Part shown: positions 51,668-60,224 of the stretch, one piece after another
How the letters are laid out: each line of letters starts with the position of its first letter
Position numbering within the stretch: the stretch's first letter is position 1
Origin: Lysinibacter cavernae
GTDB lineage: Bacteria; Actinomycetota; Actinomycetes; Actinomycetales; Microbacteriaceae
Reading direction: 5' to 3'
DNA: 64,000 nt
Assembly (NCBI RefSeq): GCF_011758565.1
Contig: NZ_JAAMOX010000001.1
Coordinates: forward strand, 1,217,838 to 1,281,837
Position numbers and translations under genes: made by a program
Notes under the pieces: model-generated
What the model was told of the DNA's origin: nothing
Databases searched by the model: none
What the model saw: only the letters and a program-made list of their open reading frames with translations

Positions 51668-53363
51668 TCTTGGCTACGGGATGGCGGCACAAACCGAATC
51701 GCGGCGACGCTCGCTTCGCCGCTGGGTTGGTGCGGCCACAGTGCTCGTGTGCACGCTTGCCGGTGTACTTGGCTCGATGCCTGCCGAAGCACTCTGGAGC
51801 ATTAACGATGCCAAATTCACCGCAGTAGCCTCAACAGACGTACTCACCGCCCCGACTAAACCATCCGCGCTGTTGCCTGAGGCAAACGCACTGTCGGTCA
51901 GCACGAGCACCGGCCCAAGCAGCGACACACTCTCGCCCTCGTATACGTTTGAGCGCTCGACAACAAGTGACTTTGCTTCCCCAACGACGCTGCACAGCGA
52001 CAGCCCGACGGTGAGGGACACCGGAAACGTTGCGCCAACGGCCACCCCGATGAAGCTCAGCAAGATTTCGACCGGGGTAAATTCCTCGTGTGGGCTCTCG
52101 GCTGGTGACGTGTACTGCTGGGGCCAAAACGATACTGGGCAGCTCGCCCAGGGAACCCTCTTCACGAGCTCAAACGTGCCGCTCAAGGTGCTGCGGGTAA
52201 CCGATAACGCCGGTTCCCAGATTCCTGCCGCCGCCGTCTTTGTCGACGTTTCGGTTGGCGAGGGAACCGCTTGCGCCGCAACAACGAAGGAAGCCTATTG
52301 CTGGGGCATTAACCGCTCAGGCAATGCGACGGCCAACCTTGCCGGCGTCATTACGCTCGCCCGAAAGGTTCCGACCGGGGTCATTGACGGCATCAGCTCG
52401 ATCTCCGTCGGCTACGACCACACCTGCGCAATCTTTGGCTCGCGGGGCGCAAGCTGCTGGGGCGGCAACCTCAGCGGACAGATGGGAAACGGCAACTCGG
52501 GCGTGAGCGGAGCCTTCGCTCCAACCCAGGTTGCGACATACGGTGTTGCAGGCTCGGCGATTCCGAACGGTGCGGTTGCCACAAAGGTCAGCGCTGGCAA
52601 TCAGTACACCTGCCTCATCGCTTCCAATAACGCGTATTGCTTCGGCATCAACACATACGGCTCCCTTGGCAACGGAAACACAACCATGTATGCGGTTCCT
52701 CAGCGGGTTGTGACGGGCACGATGCCGATCAACACCGTGTCAGACATCGTGACGGCGGTTGAGTCCCAGAACAACGTTCGCGCATCGTGCGCGATTGCAA
52801 ACTCAAATGTGTATTGCTGGGGTGCTGCCTCGTACGGCGCGCTTGGCAACGGAACGGTTGCCCCAAACGTCTCCAGCCCGGTCCGCGTCCTCCAGGTTCC
52901 AGCAGGAACAGCCTTTTCCCTCGCGAGCGGAAGCTCCGGCCACTGCGTCATGACGATGACCAACATCTCGTGGTGCTGGGGCGGGGGGACGGCAGGGCAG
53001 CTCGGAAATGGGATGGCCGACGTCTCGTTACCAATCCAGACCATCGTCCCGCAGGGCAAGATAGTGGTTCAGATTTCGAGCAATTCGAGTACCCGGTGCT
53101 GGTTGTTCTCCGACGGCACGGCCGGATGCGCCGGCGCTGGTGGCTACGGCAGGCTTGGTGACGGCGGCGCCGCACGTCCGAACGCGTACACCCACACGAT
53201 TGTCGCGATGCCGAGCACCCTGAAATGCGCGACAGGTGCCGTCTTGCTTGCCGACAACACGTGTTCGCTCACGTCAAACACCACGTACTACTACCGGGTG
53301 TCGGTCACACTCGGCAACTGGTCAAGCCCTGTCTCCGCCGTCGCCGCGCTCAAGACGGCCTAG
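51660..53363 (+). CDS. Secreted RCC1-repeat protein
   Basis: A 567-residue exported protein. The signal peptide ends in AEALWSINDAKFTAVAS, similar to the alternate type. An Fn3-like half (STGPSSDTLSPSYTFERSTT) is followed by seven RCC1 blades (for example CGLSAGDVYCWGQNDTGQLA, YTCLIASNNAYCFGINTYGS), each with paired cysteines and CWG. The C terminus resumes an Fn3-like strand pattern (TYYYRVSVTLGNWSSP). The propeller thus seems inserted in an Fn3-type domain. No sorting signal or membrane tail. Last gene of the operon. Confidence 0.83.
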   Translation: MSDLGYGMAAQTESRRRSLRRWVGAATVLVCTLAGVLGSMPAEALWSINDAKFTAVASTDVLTAPTKPSALLPEANALSVSTSTGPSSDTLSPSYTFERSTTSDFASPTTLHSDSPTVRDTGNVAPTATPMKLSKISTGVNSSCGLSAGDVYCWGQNDTGQLAQGTLFTSSNVPLKVLRVTDNAGSQIPAAAVFVDVSVGEGTACAATTKEAYCWGINRSGNATANLAGVITLARKVPTGVIDGISSISVGYDHTCAIFGSRGASCWGGNLSGQMGNGNSGVSGAFAPTQVATYGVAGSAIPNGAVATKVSAGNQYTCLIASNNAYCFGINTYGSLGNGNTTMYAVPQRVVTGTMPINTVSDIVTAVESQNNVRASCAIANSNVYCWGAASYGALGNGTVAPNVSSPVRVLQVPAGTAFSLASGSSGHCVMTMTNISWCWGGGTAGQLGNGMADVSLPIQTIVPQGKIVVQISSNSSTRCWLFSDGTAGCAGAGGYGRLGDGGAARPNAYTHTIVAMPSTLKCATGAVLLADNTCSLTSNTTYYYRVSVTLGNWSSPVSAVAALKTA

Positions 53364-53415
53364 GCGCACAAACCGCTCCCAGGTTGCAACCACAATCGCT
53401 CGTTAGGCTTCGGAT

Positions 53416-54339
53416 GTGGCGAAGCATCCGGCCGCCGAACAGGATTCGGTCAGCGACCAAGACCGATTTACGTCGGTTGAGCAGTCGCTTGATGACCGCA
53501 TCCACCGCTGGCTCAGGGGCCTCCCTCGGAATCGAGTATCGTCGTTTCTAACCGGCCTGCTCATCTTTGGCATCAAGCAAGCGTGGGCCTGCATTTTTGG
53601 CGCCCTGCTGCTTGTCGCGATCCTCGCAACGCAACTCTGGTACCCGGATAATGCGTGGCTTGCCCGCAACGACCTGTTGACCCTGATCGCTATCGCAATC
53701 CAGATCACGCTGCTTGCCACAAAGTTGGAGACGGCAAAAGAGCTCAGAGTTGTTCTCATCTTTCACGTTGTTGGCACGGGGATGGAACTCTTCAAGACAC
53801 AGATGGGGTCGTGGACCTATGAGCAGGAGGGGTTTCTGCACATCGGCCCTGTCCCCCTGTTCACCGGCTTCATGTATGGGGCGGTTGGCTCGTACATGGT
53901 TCGCGTCTACCGACTCTTTGATCTTCGATTCAACCGCTATCCGCGGCAGTGGGTCACCGCCGTGATCGCATCCGCGATCTACGTCAATTTCTTCTCGCAT
54001 CACTTTGTGTGGGATGCCAGGTGGCTCTTGCTTGCCGTCGTCGCGGTGGCATTTGGCCCAACCGTGATGCACTACCGCGTTCGAGAGCGTTATTTTCGAA
54101 TGCCGTTATTGGTGGCATTTGGACTCGTTGCCCTGTTTATTTGGATCGCCGAGAACGCGGCCACGTTTGGCGGCGCCTGGCTCTATCCCAACCAGGCCGA
54201 TGGTTGGAGCTTGGTCTCGCCGCAGAAGATCGTTTCGTGGTTTTTGCTCATGATCATTTCAGTGTCGCTCGTGACCTGGCTCTATCCACCAAAGCGTTTG
54301 GTTGTGCATCACGAGAGGGGCAGCGAAGTCTCCGCGTAG
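53416..54339 (+). CDS. DUF817-family membrane protein
   Basis: A 307-residue protein with about eight helices and DUF817 features: FGIKQAWACIFGALLLVAIL, LETAKELRVVLIFHVVGTGM, ELFKTQMGSWTYEQEGFLHI and VPLFTGFMYGAVGSYMVR. Function of the family is unknown. The GTG 53416 start lies 6 nt after TAGGCT (53404-53409) without a Shine-Dalgarno sequence, suggesting a leaderless mRNA. Confidence 0.85.
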   Translation: MAKHPAAEQDSVSDQDRFTSVEQSLDDRIHRWLRGLPRNRVSSFLTGLLIFGIKQAWACIFGALLLVAILATQLWYPDNAWLARNDLLTLIAIAIQITLLATKLETAKELRVVLIFHVVGTGMELFKTQMGSWTYEQEGFLHIGPVPLFTGFMYGAVGSYMVRVYRLFDLRFNRYPRQWVTAVIASAIYVNFFSHHFVWDARWLLLAVVAVAFGPTVMHYRVRERYFRMPLLVAFGLVALFIWIAENAATFGGAWLYPNQADGWSLVSPQKIVSWFLLMIISVSLVTWLYPPKRLVVHHERGSEVSA

Positions 54340-54397
54340 CATCAAGCCCGCGGCTCGCAGCCCGCAGCTTGCGATGACGGCTAGCTATCAAACACAT

Positions 54398-54431
54398 CTA
54401 GTTGATTTACTGAACTAGTTAGACATACAAT
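54398..54431 (+). promoter_or_regulatory. Promoter and operator of the PadR-HAAS pair
   Basis: -35 TTGATT (54402-54407), 18 bp, -10 TACAAT (54426-54431), 6 nt before the ATG at 54438. The inverted repeat CTAGTT (54398-54403), 9 bp, AACTAG (54413-54418) covers the -35 element; a further CTAG follows at 54433-54436. Fits autorepression of a leaderless PadR mRNA. Confidence 0.7.
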
Positions 54432-54437
54432 CTAGTC

Positions 54438-54812
54438 ATGACCCCAACTCATCGTGATGCAGCGGAAGACTGGCCAAGCGACTGGCTCCGCGCTACCCTC
54501 GGCCTCTGCACGCTTCGATCACTTGAGGCTGGGCCGTCCTACGGCTACGCCATCATCTCTTCTCTCAAAGACAGCGGCCTCGGCACAATCAAGGGCGGAA
54601 CGCTCTATCCCCTCCTCACCAGGTTTGAAGAGGCCGGTCTCGTGAGCACCGAGTGGCGGGCAGGCGATGGCGGCCCCGGCCGCAAGTTCTTTGCCCTCAC
54701 CACAACCGGACGCGCAGAACTCAACCGGCTCCGCACAGAATGGGCAGCGTTCACCACAATCAGCAATTCATTCCTAACAGCCGACCCTATCGGCGAGGAG
54801 GTTTTCTCATGA
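54438..54812 (+). CDS. PadR-family regulator
   Basis: A 124-residue PadR protein: LGLCTLRSLEAGPSYGYAII, GTIKGGTLYPLLTRFEEAGL, wing GPGRKFFALTTTG and a short C-terminal helix. It overlaps the next gene by ATGA. PadR plus HAAS-domain membrane protein is a recurrent pair in Gram-positive bacteria. Start is leaderless (see promoter). Confidence 0.87.
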   Translation: MTPTHRDAAEDWPSDWLRATLGLCTLRSLEAGPSYGYAIISSLKDSGLGTIKGGTLYPLLTRFEEAGLVSTEWRAGDGGPGRKFFALTTTGRAELNRLRTEWAAFTTISNSFLTADPIGEEVFS

Positions 54813-55546
54813 ACAACGCCAACAAGGCATCCGCCTACCGCACCAACGATAAATGGTTGGAAGCCTTCATCCTCGAACTCAGGATGCAAGATGTGAGCGG
54901 CAAGGTCATCGGCGACGCGGTCGCAAGCGCACAAGAACTCTTGCACGACAGCGGCGAACAGGCATACGAGATGTTTGGATCACCCCGCGAATACGCCGCC
55001 TCGCTGGCGCTTCCCAAACGACAGGCTCCAGAGTGGAACCGGCACGGCGGCATCTGGCCCTCGATGCTTGGGCTACTCGCGTTTGTTGTATTCAATACTT
55101 CAAGCACCGCGCTGCTCAGGGGGCACGATGTCATGCTCACCCCCGTCCAAGTTCCCCTCTTTGCGATCCCCGTTATGCTCGTGTGCACGATTCCGCTCTA
55201 CCTCGGCGCGATCATCCGCAACCGGTGGATCCTCAGCGCCGTCCTCGCACTTGGCGCCTTCGGCGCGGTCTTTGCGTCGCTCCTCACCCCAAAGTCCCCC
55301 GCCGATGCCTGGCTGGTGATTGCCCCACTGCCACTCGTAATAATCGGCGGAATCGGCCTTATCGCGGTCGCAACCTGGGGCACCGTCATGACGAGACAAG
55401 AGATGTCTGAGCATCTCATCCAAGACCCCATCACCGGCAAAACGGCCGAACGACGTGGCGAAAGCCTGACCATTCGCATCGTTGCGTTCTGGATGCTGCC
55501 GGCCCTGTCCGCCGTGCTCTTCGCCGTCACCATGCTCAACAGATAA
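54809..55546 (+). CDS. HAAS-domain (DUF1700-like) membrane protein
   Basis: A 245-residue protein. The N-terminal 80 residues are a soluble helical domain of HAAS type (WLEAFILELRMQDVSGKVIG, VASAQELLHDSGEQ, AYEMFGSPREYAASL), followed by about six helices in the C-terminal half. Such proteins are thought to relay signals with their PadR partner. Coupled to the PadR gene by ATGA. Exact role unknown. Confidence 0.75.
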   Translation: MNNANKASAYRTNDKWLEAFILELRMQDVSGKVIGDAVASAQELLHDSGEQAYEMFGSPREYAASLALPKRQAPEWNRHGGIWPSMLGLLAFVVFNTSSTALLRGHDVMLTPVQVPLFAIPVMLVCTIPLYLGAIIRNRWILSAVLALGAFGAVFASLLTPKSPADAWLVIAPLPLVIIGGIGLIAVATWGTVMTRQEMSEHLIQDPITGKTAERRGESLTIRIVAFWMLPALSAVLFAVTMLNR

Positions 55547-55582
55547 TGGCTTGCTGCACAGTGCGGCACTAGAATCAGTCGG

Positions 55583-58576
55583 GTGAGTAGCGAGCATCCC
55601 GATACCAAAGGCGAAGACTCGCTCTCCGAGTATTACGAGGCTGAGGCCGCCGCGGCCGAGAGCGCCGGTCCCGATTCATCAGCGAAGGACGACGCTGACC
55701 GCATCCTAAGCACCACACCACAACCGTCAAAGCTCTATGTTGCGCTTTCCGATTGGCTGCTCGGAGTGGAGGCATGGCTTCGCTCGCACGGCGGATCCCG
55801 CCTTCGGAAGGGCCTTCGCGGGTTCTGGGCGGTCGTGGCCCTTGCGGGCGTTGTGCTGCTGATCGGCCCGATCATCAACAAGCCGCTGAGCCTCGACGAC
55901 ATCACAGGTTCTTCAACAACGGCAACCGAACACTGGATCGCCAGAGACTTCAACGTCGACTACCGCATAGACCGCAACAACAACGGCGAGCTGCGGGCAA
56001 CCGTCACAGAGCACATCACGGCGTTCTTCACCGAGAAATCAAATGAGACAGGCATCACCAGGGTCCTCGCGACGCAGTACGAGGGCCACGCGCTCAACCC
56101 CAGGTTGCTGACGGCAACGCTCGACGGGGTAACGGTACAACCAGCCGAGACGGTCAGCGGAAACCAACTTGCCCTCTCGGTGGATACCGGCACCAGGCTC
56201 CAAGGCGATCACGAGTTTGTCATGACCTACGAACTCAGCAACCTGGCCTACTCGGCAACCGATACGGCATCAGAGCAGGCCGTTGATCTCCTCAAATGGG
56301 ATGTGTTTGGGCCGTCTTGGGCACAAGCCCTCGCTGGCCTGGACGTGAGCATCACGGTGCCAAAGGAGCTGGATGATCGCCTCATCCGGCAGCCGAGAGG
56401 CAGCCTTGCCTGGACCATCGTCGGGGCTGGGCAGTGGCTCGAACGCGAGCCAGGCTCAGGGAGCGACGTTACCTATCAGTTCACAAACGACCAGAACATC
56501 CCGCCACACGCTCAGGCGTCGTTCACGATGAGTTTTGAGGAGGGCACCTTTACGATGCCCCCGCCAACACTCACCTACTGGATTCAGGTATTCGGCCCGC
56601 TCGCGCCGCTCGCGTTTCTTGCCCTCACGCTGCTGTTCGCCCTCGCGGCACGGGCCGTCGCCTGGAGCGATGCCAGAGGTCGACCCTGGTACATCGTGCA
56701 GTACGACCCGCCAAAGGGTGTCTCACCGCAGACGGCCGCGTACATCCTGCGTACTCCACAAACGGTTGAGCTTGCCGAAGCCCTCGAGTTTGCGCGCACC
56801 GATGGCAAGAAAACTCGGAAGGCAAGTTTGAGGGAGGCAGCCAAGGTTGCCCGCAGGACGGGACGCGCTGGCAACCTCCCCCGCGCGCTCACGCACTATT
56901 ACTCCAGCCCCGAACGGCGAGGGCAGCTCACGAAGGGGTACCGAAAGGTTCCCCGCGGTTTTGTACGTGACTTCTTTATTGCAGCCCCGATTGCGCTCAC
57001 GATCGTGCAGTTTGGCTTGATCAGGCAGCTTTCGAACCAAGTGGTGCTCTCGGTTATCTGGTGGCCGTTTGCCTTTGTGCTTGTGTCGTCGTTTCTTGCC
57101 GCCGTTGTGCTCTGGGTTGCGCTCTCGGCAAGGCCCCTCACGAGGAAAGGCGCCCTCGTCAAGCAGCACCTCCTTGGCATAGAGGCGTTCTCGGAGCGCA
57201 CACAACTCCTGCAGCGCACCGAGACGAGCAACAAGTTGCTCCCCTACGCAGTGCACGCTGGAAACGCAAAAGACGCAGGGCAGCGCGTTGCGACGCTGAT
57301 CGAACACGAGCTTGGGCCTGATGCCACGGCAGGTTGGCGCACTCGCGAGTTTCTCAGCTGGCCGCGTATCCTGGTCCGCGTTCTGTCGCCGCTCCTGATT
57401 ATTGGCGCGCTTGCCGCCGCAGTAGCCCTGCCAACCCCGTACCCGCAGTCAGTTGACTACGAGTCCTACTGGGGCGACATTCCTGGCACGCTCTGGACAA
57501 AAGTCGAGGCGATCGAAGCCTCTGCAACCCTGTCGCGAACGCCGGAGGGAAGCGCTCGACTTGAAGTTAACCAACAACTCGAGGTCAACTTCTCGGACGA
57601 GAGCTCACAAACGCCACAGTTTGCACAGCAGTGGCCGGACTCAGCCAACGGGCAGGACCTCGGCCTCGAGGTGACCGCCGTTCGCATCGACGGCAAGGAT
57701 GTCCCGTTTGCCGTCGAACGGGACCACGACACCAAACTCGTGCGAACCAAACTCGTTGAGGTGCTCACGGGAACACACACCCTCGACATTGACTACGCCC
57801 TCAACGCTGCGGCCTTCGCCGCTGACGAGAACGGGCTCGTTGACCGCGTTCGGTGGGCCGCGTTACTTGACGGCTGGGAGCACACAACCGGCTGGGGAGA
57901 CGACCCTGCCCCAAAGCCGGTTCGGATTTCGTTCACACTCGATGACACGCTTGCCGCTCTTGCCACAGAGAGCGGCTGGATCACGAAGGATACCGAGTCC
58001 TCCGAACGCGCGCGCGAGTGGAAGGCAACGGTCATTCCGTTTGGCGAACTCAAGGAGCTTGGCGCCCGCGCCGCAGCAGCCTCGGAATCAAGCTCAGCAT
58101 CAGCGGGGGCACACACCCACGTGCTGCTGATTGAGCAGGATGAGTTTGGCGGCTGGCCGCTCGACCCAACGCTTGACGATGTTGGCGCCATGCTCGATTT
58201 TCCCGCCGGCACATTTACGCAACCGGACGAGGGCACGCTCCGGTTCACCCAGTTTGTCCAAACACTTCCCGTCTTGGCCATCGGGTTGCTTTCCGCGATT
58301 GCCATCCTGTGTTTACCCGCTGCGGCGCTCATCGGGAGAACGACAGGGCTGCGGCTGTCAGAGCAGGGCCTGCATAGGGATCTCCTTCGTTGGCTGGCAC
58401 CGTGCGCATCCGTTGCCGCGTTTGTCCTGTTTGTGTGGGCAAGCTCTGTGATGCCGAGCGATCATCCGCTGCTTCCCCTCGTTGGGTTTCCCCCGGTTAT
58501 CGCCATCCTCGTGAGTGTGATCGGGCTCGTCGTCGCGAGGCCGCGGAAACAACACCGCATACCGGCCAAGCCATAA
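55583..58576 (+). CDS. DUF2207-family membrane protein, duplicated architecture
   Basis: A 997-residue protein. A cytoplasmic acidic N terminus and a helix (about 82-98) lead to an exported DUF2207 domain (about 118-320: FNVDYRIDRNNNGELRATVT). Three helices around 330-355 and 460-520 flank a cytoplasmic DUF2207 C-terminal module (YIVQYDPPKGVSPQTAAYIL). A second exported domain of similar type (about 630-880: ATLSRTPEGSARLEVNQQLE) and C-terminal helices follow. The two exported domains suggest an internal duplication. GTG 55583 lies 7 nt after TAGAAT (55570-55575): leaderless. Function unknown. Confidence 0.78.
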   Translation: MSSEHPDTKGEDSLSEYYEAEAAAAESAGPDSSAKDDADRILSTTPQPSKLYVALSDWLLGVEAWLRSHGGSRLRKGLRGFWAVVALAGVVLLIGPIINKPLSLDDITGSSTTATEHWIARDFNVDYRIDRNNNGELRATVTEHITAFFTEKSNETGITRVLATQYEGHALNPRLLTATLDGVTVQPAETVSGNQLALSVDTGTRLQGDHEFVMTYELSNLAYSATDTASEQAVDLLKWDVFGPSWAQALAGLDVSITVPKELDDRLIRQPRGSLAWTIVGAGQWLEREPGSGSDVTYQFTNDQNIPPHAQASFTMSFEEGTFTMPPPTLTYWIQVFGPLAPLAFLALTLLFALAARAVAWSDARGRPWYIVQYDPPKGVSPQTAAYILRTPQTVELAEALEFARTDGKKTRKASLREAAKVARRTGRAGNLPRALTHYYSSPERRGQLTKGYRKVPRGFVRDFFIAAPIALTIVQFGLIRQLSNQVVLSVIWWPFAFVLVSSFLAAVVLWVALSARPLTRKGALVKQHLLGIEAFSERTQLLQRTETSNKLLPYAVHAGNAKDAGQRVATLIEHELGPDATAGWRTREFLSWPRILVRVLSPLLIIGALAAAVALPTPYPQSVDYESYWGDIPGTLWTKVEAIEASATLSRTPEGSARLEVNQQLEVNFSDESSQTPQFAQQWPDSANGQDLGLEVTAVRIDGKDVPFAVERDHDTKLVRTKLVEVLTGTHTLDIDYALNAAAFAADENGLVDRVRWAALLDGWEHTTGWGDDPAPKPVRISFTLDDTLAALATESGWITKDTESSERAREWKATVIPFGELKELGARAAAASESSSASAGAHTHVLLIEQDEFGGWPLDPTLDDVGAMLDFPAGTFTQPDEGTLRFTQFVQTLPVLAIGLLSAIAILCLPAAALIGRTTGLRLSEQGLHRDLLRWLAPCASVAAFVLFVWASSVMPSDHPLLPLVGFPPVIAILVSVIGLVVARPRKQHRIPAKP

Positions 58577-58622
58577 CCCGCATCCGAGGGCCAACCGCCG
58601 AGTCTCCTCCCCCGTTCGCTCG

Positions 58623-58651
58623 TTGTCTGAAACACATCTTGACCGTACAGT
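58623..58651 (+). promoter_or_regulatory. Promoter of the 2TM-domain gene
   Basis: -35 TTGTCT (58623-58628), 17 bp, -10 TACAGT (58646-58651), 7 nt before the ATG at 58659. The arrangement implies a leaderless transcript and decides between the two in-frame ATGs (58653, 58659). Confidence 0.62.
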
Positions 58652-58658
58652 TATGACT

Positions 58659-58958
58659 ATGGAAACGTTCAACACCCCAACCCCAGACGAAGACCCGCTG
58701 CGCGCGCAAGCGGTCAAGCGGCTCAAGGCAAAGGCCGAGTTCGTCAATTACCTGTGGGTGTGGCTTGGCGTGACGCTCATCGTCAACGTGGTGTGGTTCT
58801 TCTCCGGATACCACTCGTATTACTGGCCCATCTGGCCGATGCTTGGCATGGGAATCGGCGCGTTCTTCATGGGACTCAACGCATACGGCCCCGCAACACG
58901 AGGAATCACGGAAGACCGCATCCAAGCCGAAATGCGCAAGCTCTCCGACAAGCAATAG
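58659..58958 (+). CDS. 2TM-domain small membrane protein
   Basis: A 99-residue protein: polar N terminus, a basic AQAVKRLKAKAEFVNYLWVW segment, two helices (about 31-48 and 53-72) with a YHSYYWPIWPMLG turn, and a charged tail. This matches the 2TM-domain family often fused to LytTR or kinase domains; here it stands alone. Start chosen from the promoter. It is convergent with the SseB-like gene, 11 bp apart. Confidence 0.78.
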   Translation: METFNTPTPDEDPLRAQAVKRLKAKAEFVNYLWVWLGVTLIVNVVWFFSGYHSYYWPIWPMLGMGIGAFFMGLNAYGPATRGITEDRIQAEMRKLSDKQ

Positions 58959-58969
58959 CTGATGCGGCG

Positions 58970-59848
58970 TTAGCGCTGCAGAAATTCCCCTGCGCTCACG
59001 GCCACCGCTTCGCCTGCGGGATTAACCAGAACGCCTGCCCGGCCGCTGTCGGCAACCATCGTGCTGATATCGGCAAAGGATACGGCCGTCGTTTGGGCTG
59101 CGGGATGCCAGGCAAAAACCTCTGCCGGCGAGGTAAATGCGAGCGAGTAGACGGGTTCCGGTTGCCCTGGTGCCGAGGCACGCCCAGTGACCGTTGGCGA
59201 ACCCATACCGGTCACGTTGCCGGCTTCGTCTGTGATCTCAAGCGCGGCGACGTAGAGCGTTGGCGTTGAGGCGAGCGCCTGGACAAAGTGCGGCCAGGGA
59301 ATGTCGTTGGTCATCATCGCCGATTTGAGGCGCTCGTTCAGGCTCGGCATCGAGGTGAGTCCCCGCTCGATTTCGGCGGAGTACATGATGCACGTGAGGT
59401 CTGGCGATCCCGGGTTAATCGCAATACCGTCGTAGTCGGTCATGGCCTGGGCAAGAACGGCTGGTGCGGGCTGACCAAATGAGTTGGGCCGTGTGCCGGT
59501 CCGATACTTGGCCAATTCCTCGTTGCTTGTGAAGGCAAGGAGCAGCTTCCTACCGTCGTTATCGGCTTTGTATCCAATGGCGAGGATGCTTCCCACTTCA
59601 AAGGGCGAGCCGCCAGCGCCAAGTGTCGAGTCCGAGCCGTCGAGCAGCAACGAACCAAACGCGCACTGACGCAGCACGTTATTCATGGTCTGTGCATCTT
59701 TGCGCTGCGACCATTGGGCGAGCGCCGCCTCGACTGCCTCGTGGTGGATGAGCTGCACCTGCTCACCTGCTCCGCTCTGCTGTTCACCTGCTCTGCTTTG
59801 CTGCGCATCGGTGCCCGTGGTCTTCTTGTTTCGCGAGAACAGTCCCAT
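58970..59848 (-). CDS. SseB-family protein
   Basis: A 292-residue soluble protein. The N-terminal 35 residues are a Gln/Gly/Ala-rich linker; residues about 45-160 form an SseB-like domain (LLAFTSNEELAKYR is characteristic), and the C-terminal half has an SseB C-terminal-like region. Function in actinobacteria is unknown. ATG 59848 is clear. Confidence 0.75.
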   Translation of the reverse strand: MGLFSRNKKTTGTDAQQSRAGEQQSGAGEQVQLIHHEAVEAALAQWSQRKDAQTMNNVLRQCAFGSLLLDGSDSTLGAGGSPFEVGSILAIGYKADNDGRKLLLAFTSNEELAKYRTGTRPNSFGQPAPAVLAQAMTDYDGIAINPGSPDLTCIMYSAEIERGLTSMPSLNERLKSAMMTNDIPWPHFVQALASTPTLYVAALEITDEAGNVTGMGSPTVTGRASAPGQPEPVYSLAFTSPAEVFAWHPAAQTTAVSFADISTMVADSGRAGVLVNPAGEAVAVSAGEFLQR

Positions 59849-60007
59849 ACACAGAGGCTAACCCGTATCTCCGCGACGAGGGGCGCACCGCGCCTCTGAC
59901 CCGGCACAGTTTGGTCGCAAATCCACCTCTCCTCGGCGCCTTGAGTGGATCTGCGACCAATCTGCGACCGTCCCTGCGGGAGAGGGACGCGAAGGAGGCC
60001 CAGCGCG

Positions 60008-60080
60008 CGCGGTTCTCGCGGGAGGCCCAGTACGAGGTTCTCCCGAGATGTCCACGACGCGGTTCTCGCGAGAGGCCCAG
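60008..60080. repeat. 23-bp direct repeat with 50-bp period
   Basis: Copies at 60008-60030 and 60058-60080 differ at one base (CGCGGGAGG versus CGCGAGAGG). Each contains CGCG-GTTCT-CGCG, a small palindrome. A third partial copy (GGAGGCCCAG) lies at about 59994-60003. Confidence 0.75.
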
Positions 60081-60142
60081 CGCGGGCGCGGTTACGAGGT
60101 ATTCGTCGCGTGTCGGTTGACAGGTTTTGCTCCCGCACCTCA

Positions 60143-60164
60143 TAATGGACGAACTAGTCCGTTA
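60143..60164. promoter_or_regulatory. Candidate operator upstream of the quinate/shikimate operon
   Basis: TAATGGAC (60143-60150), 6 bp, GTCCGTTA (60157-60164): 7 of 8 positions pair, with a centre ACTAGT. It differs from the GTTCG-N5-CGAAC boxes at the other quinate/shikimate locus, so the two may answer to different regulators. TetR- or GntR-like symmetry; inferred only. Confidence 0.5.
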
Positions 60165-60224
60165 GATGAGTTCGCGGCAATCGGCCCAAGTCAACGACGA
60201 TGACCTGTCCGGGAGGACCAAAGC

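Larger units (their letters stand above)
59849..60224. other. Non-coding region with a direct repeat and a candidate operator
   Basis: These 376 bp contain no credible gene. They hold a 23-bp direct repeat (60008-60030 and 60058-60080; it starts CGCGGTTCTCGCG and ends GAGGCCCAG; one mismatch, 50-bp period), short TCTGCGACC repeats near 59950, and the palindrome at 60143-60164 ahead of the dehydrogenase. Confidence 0.65.
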
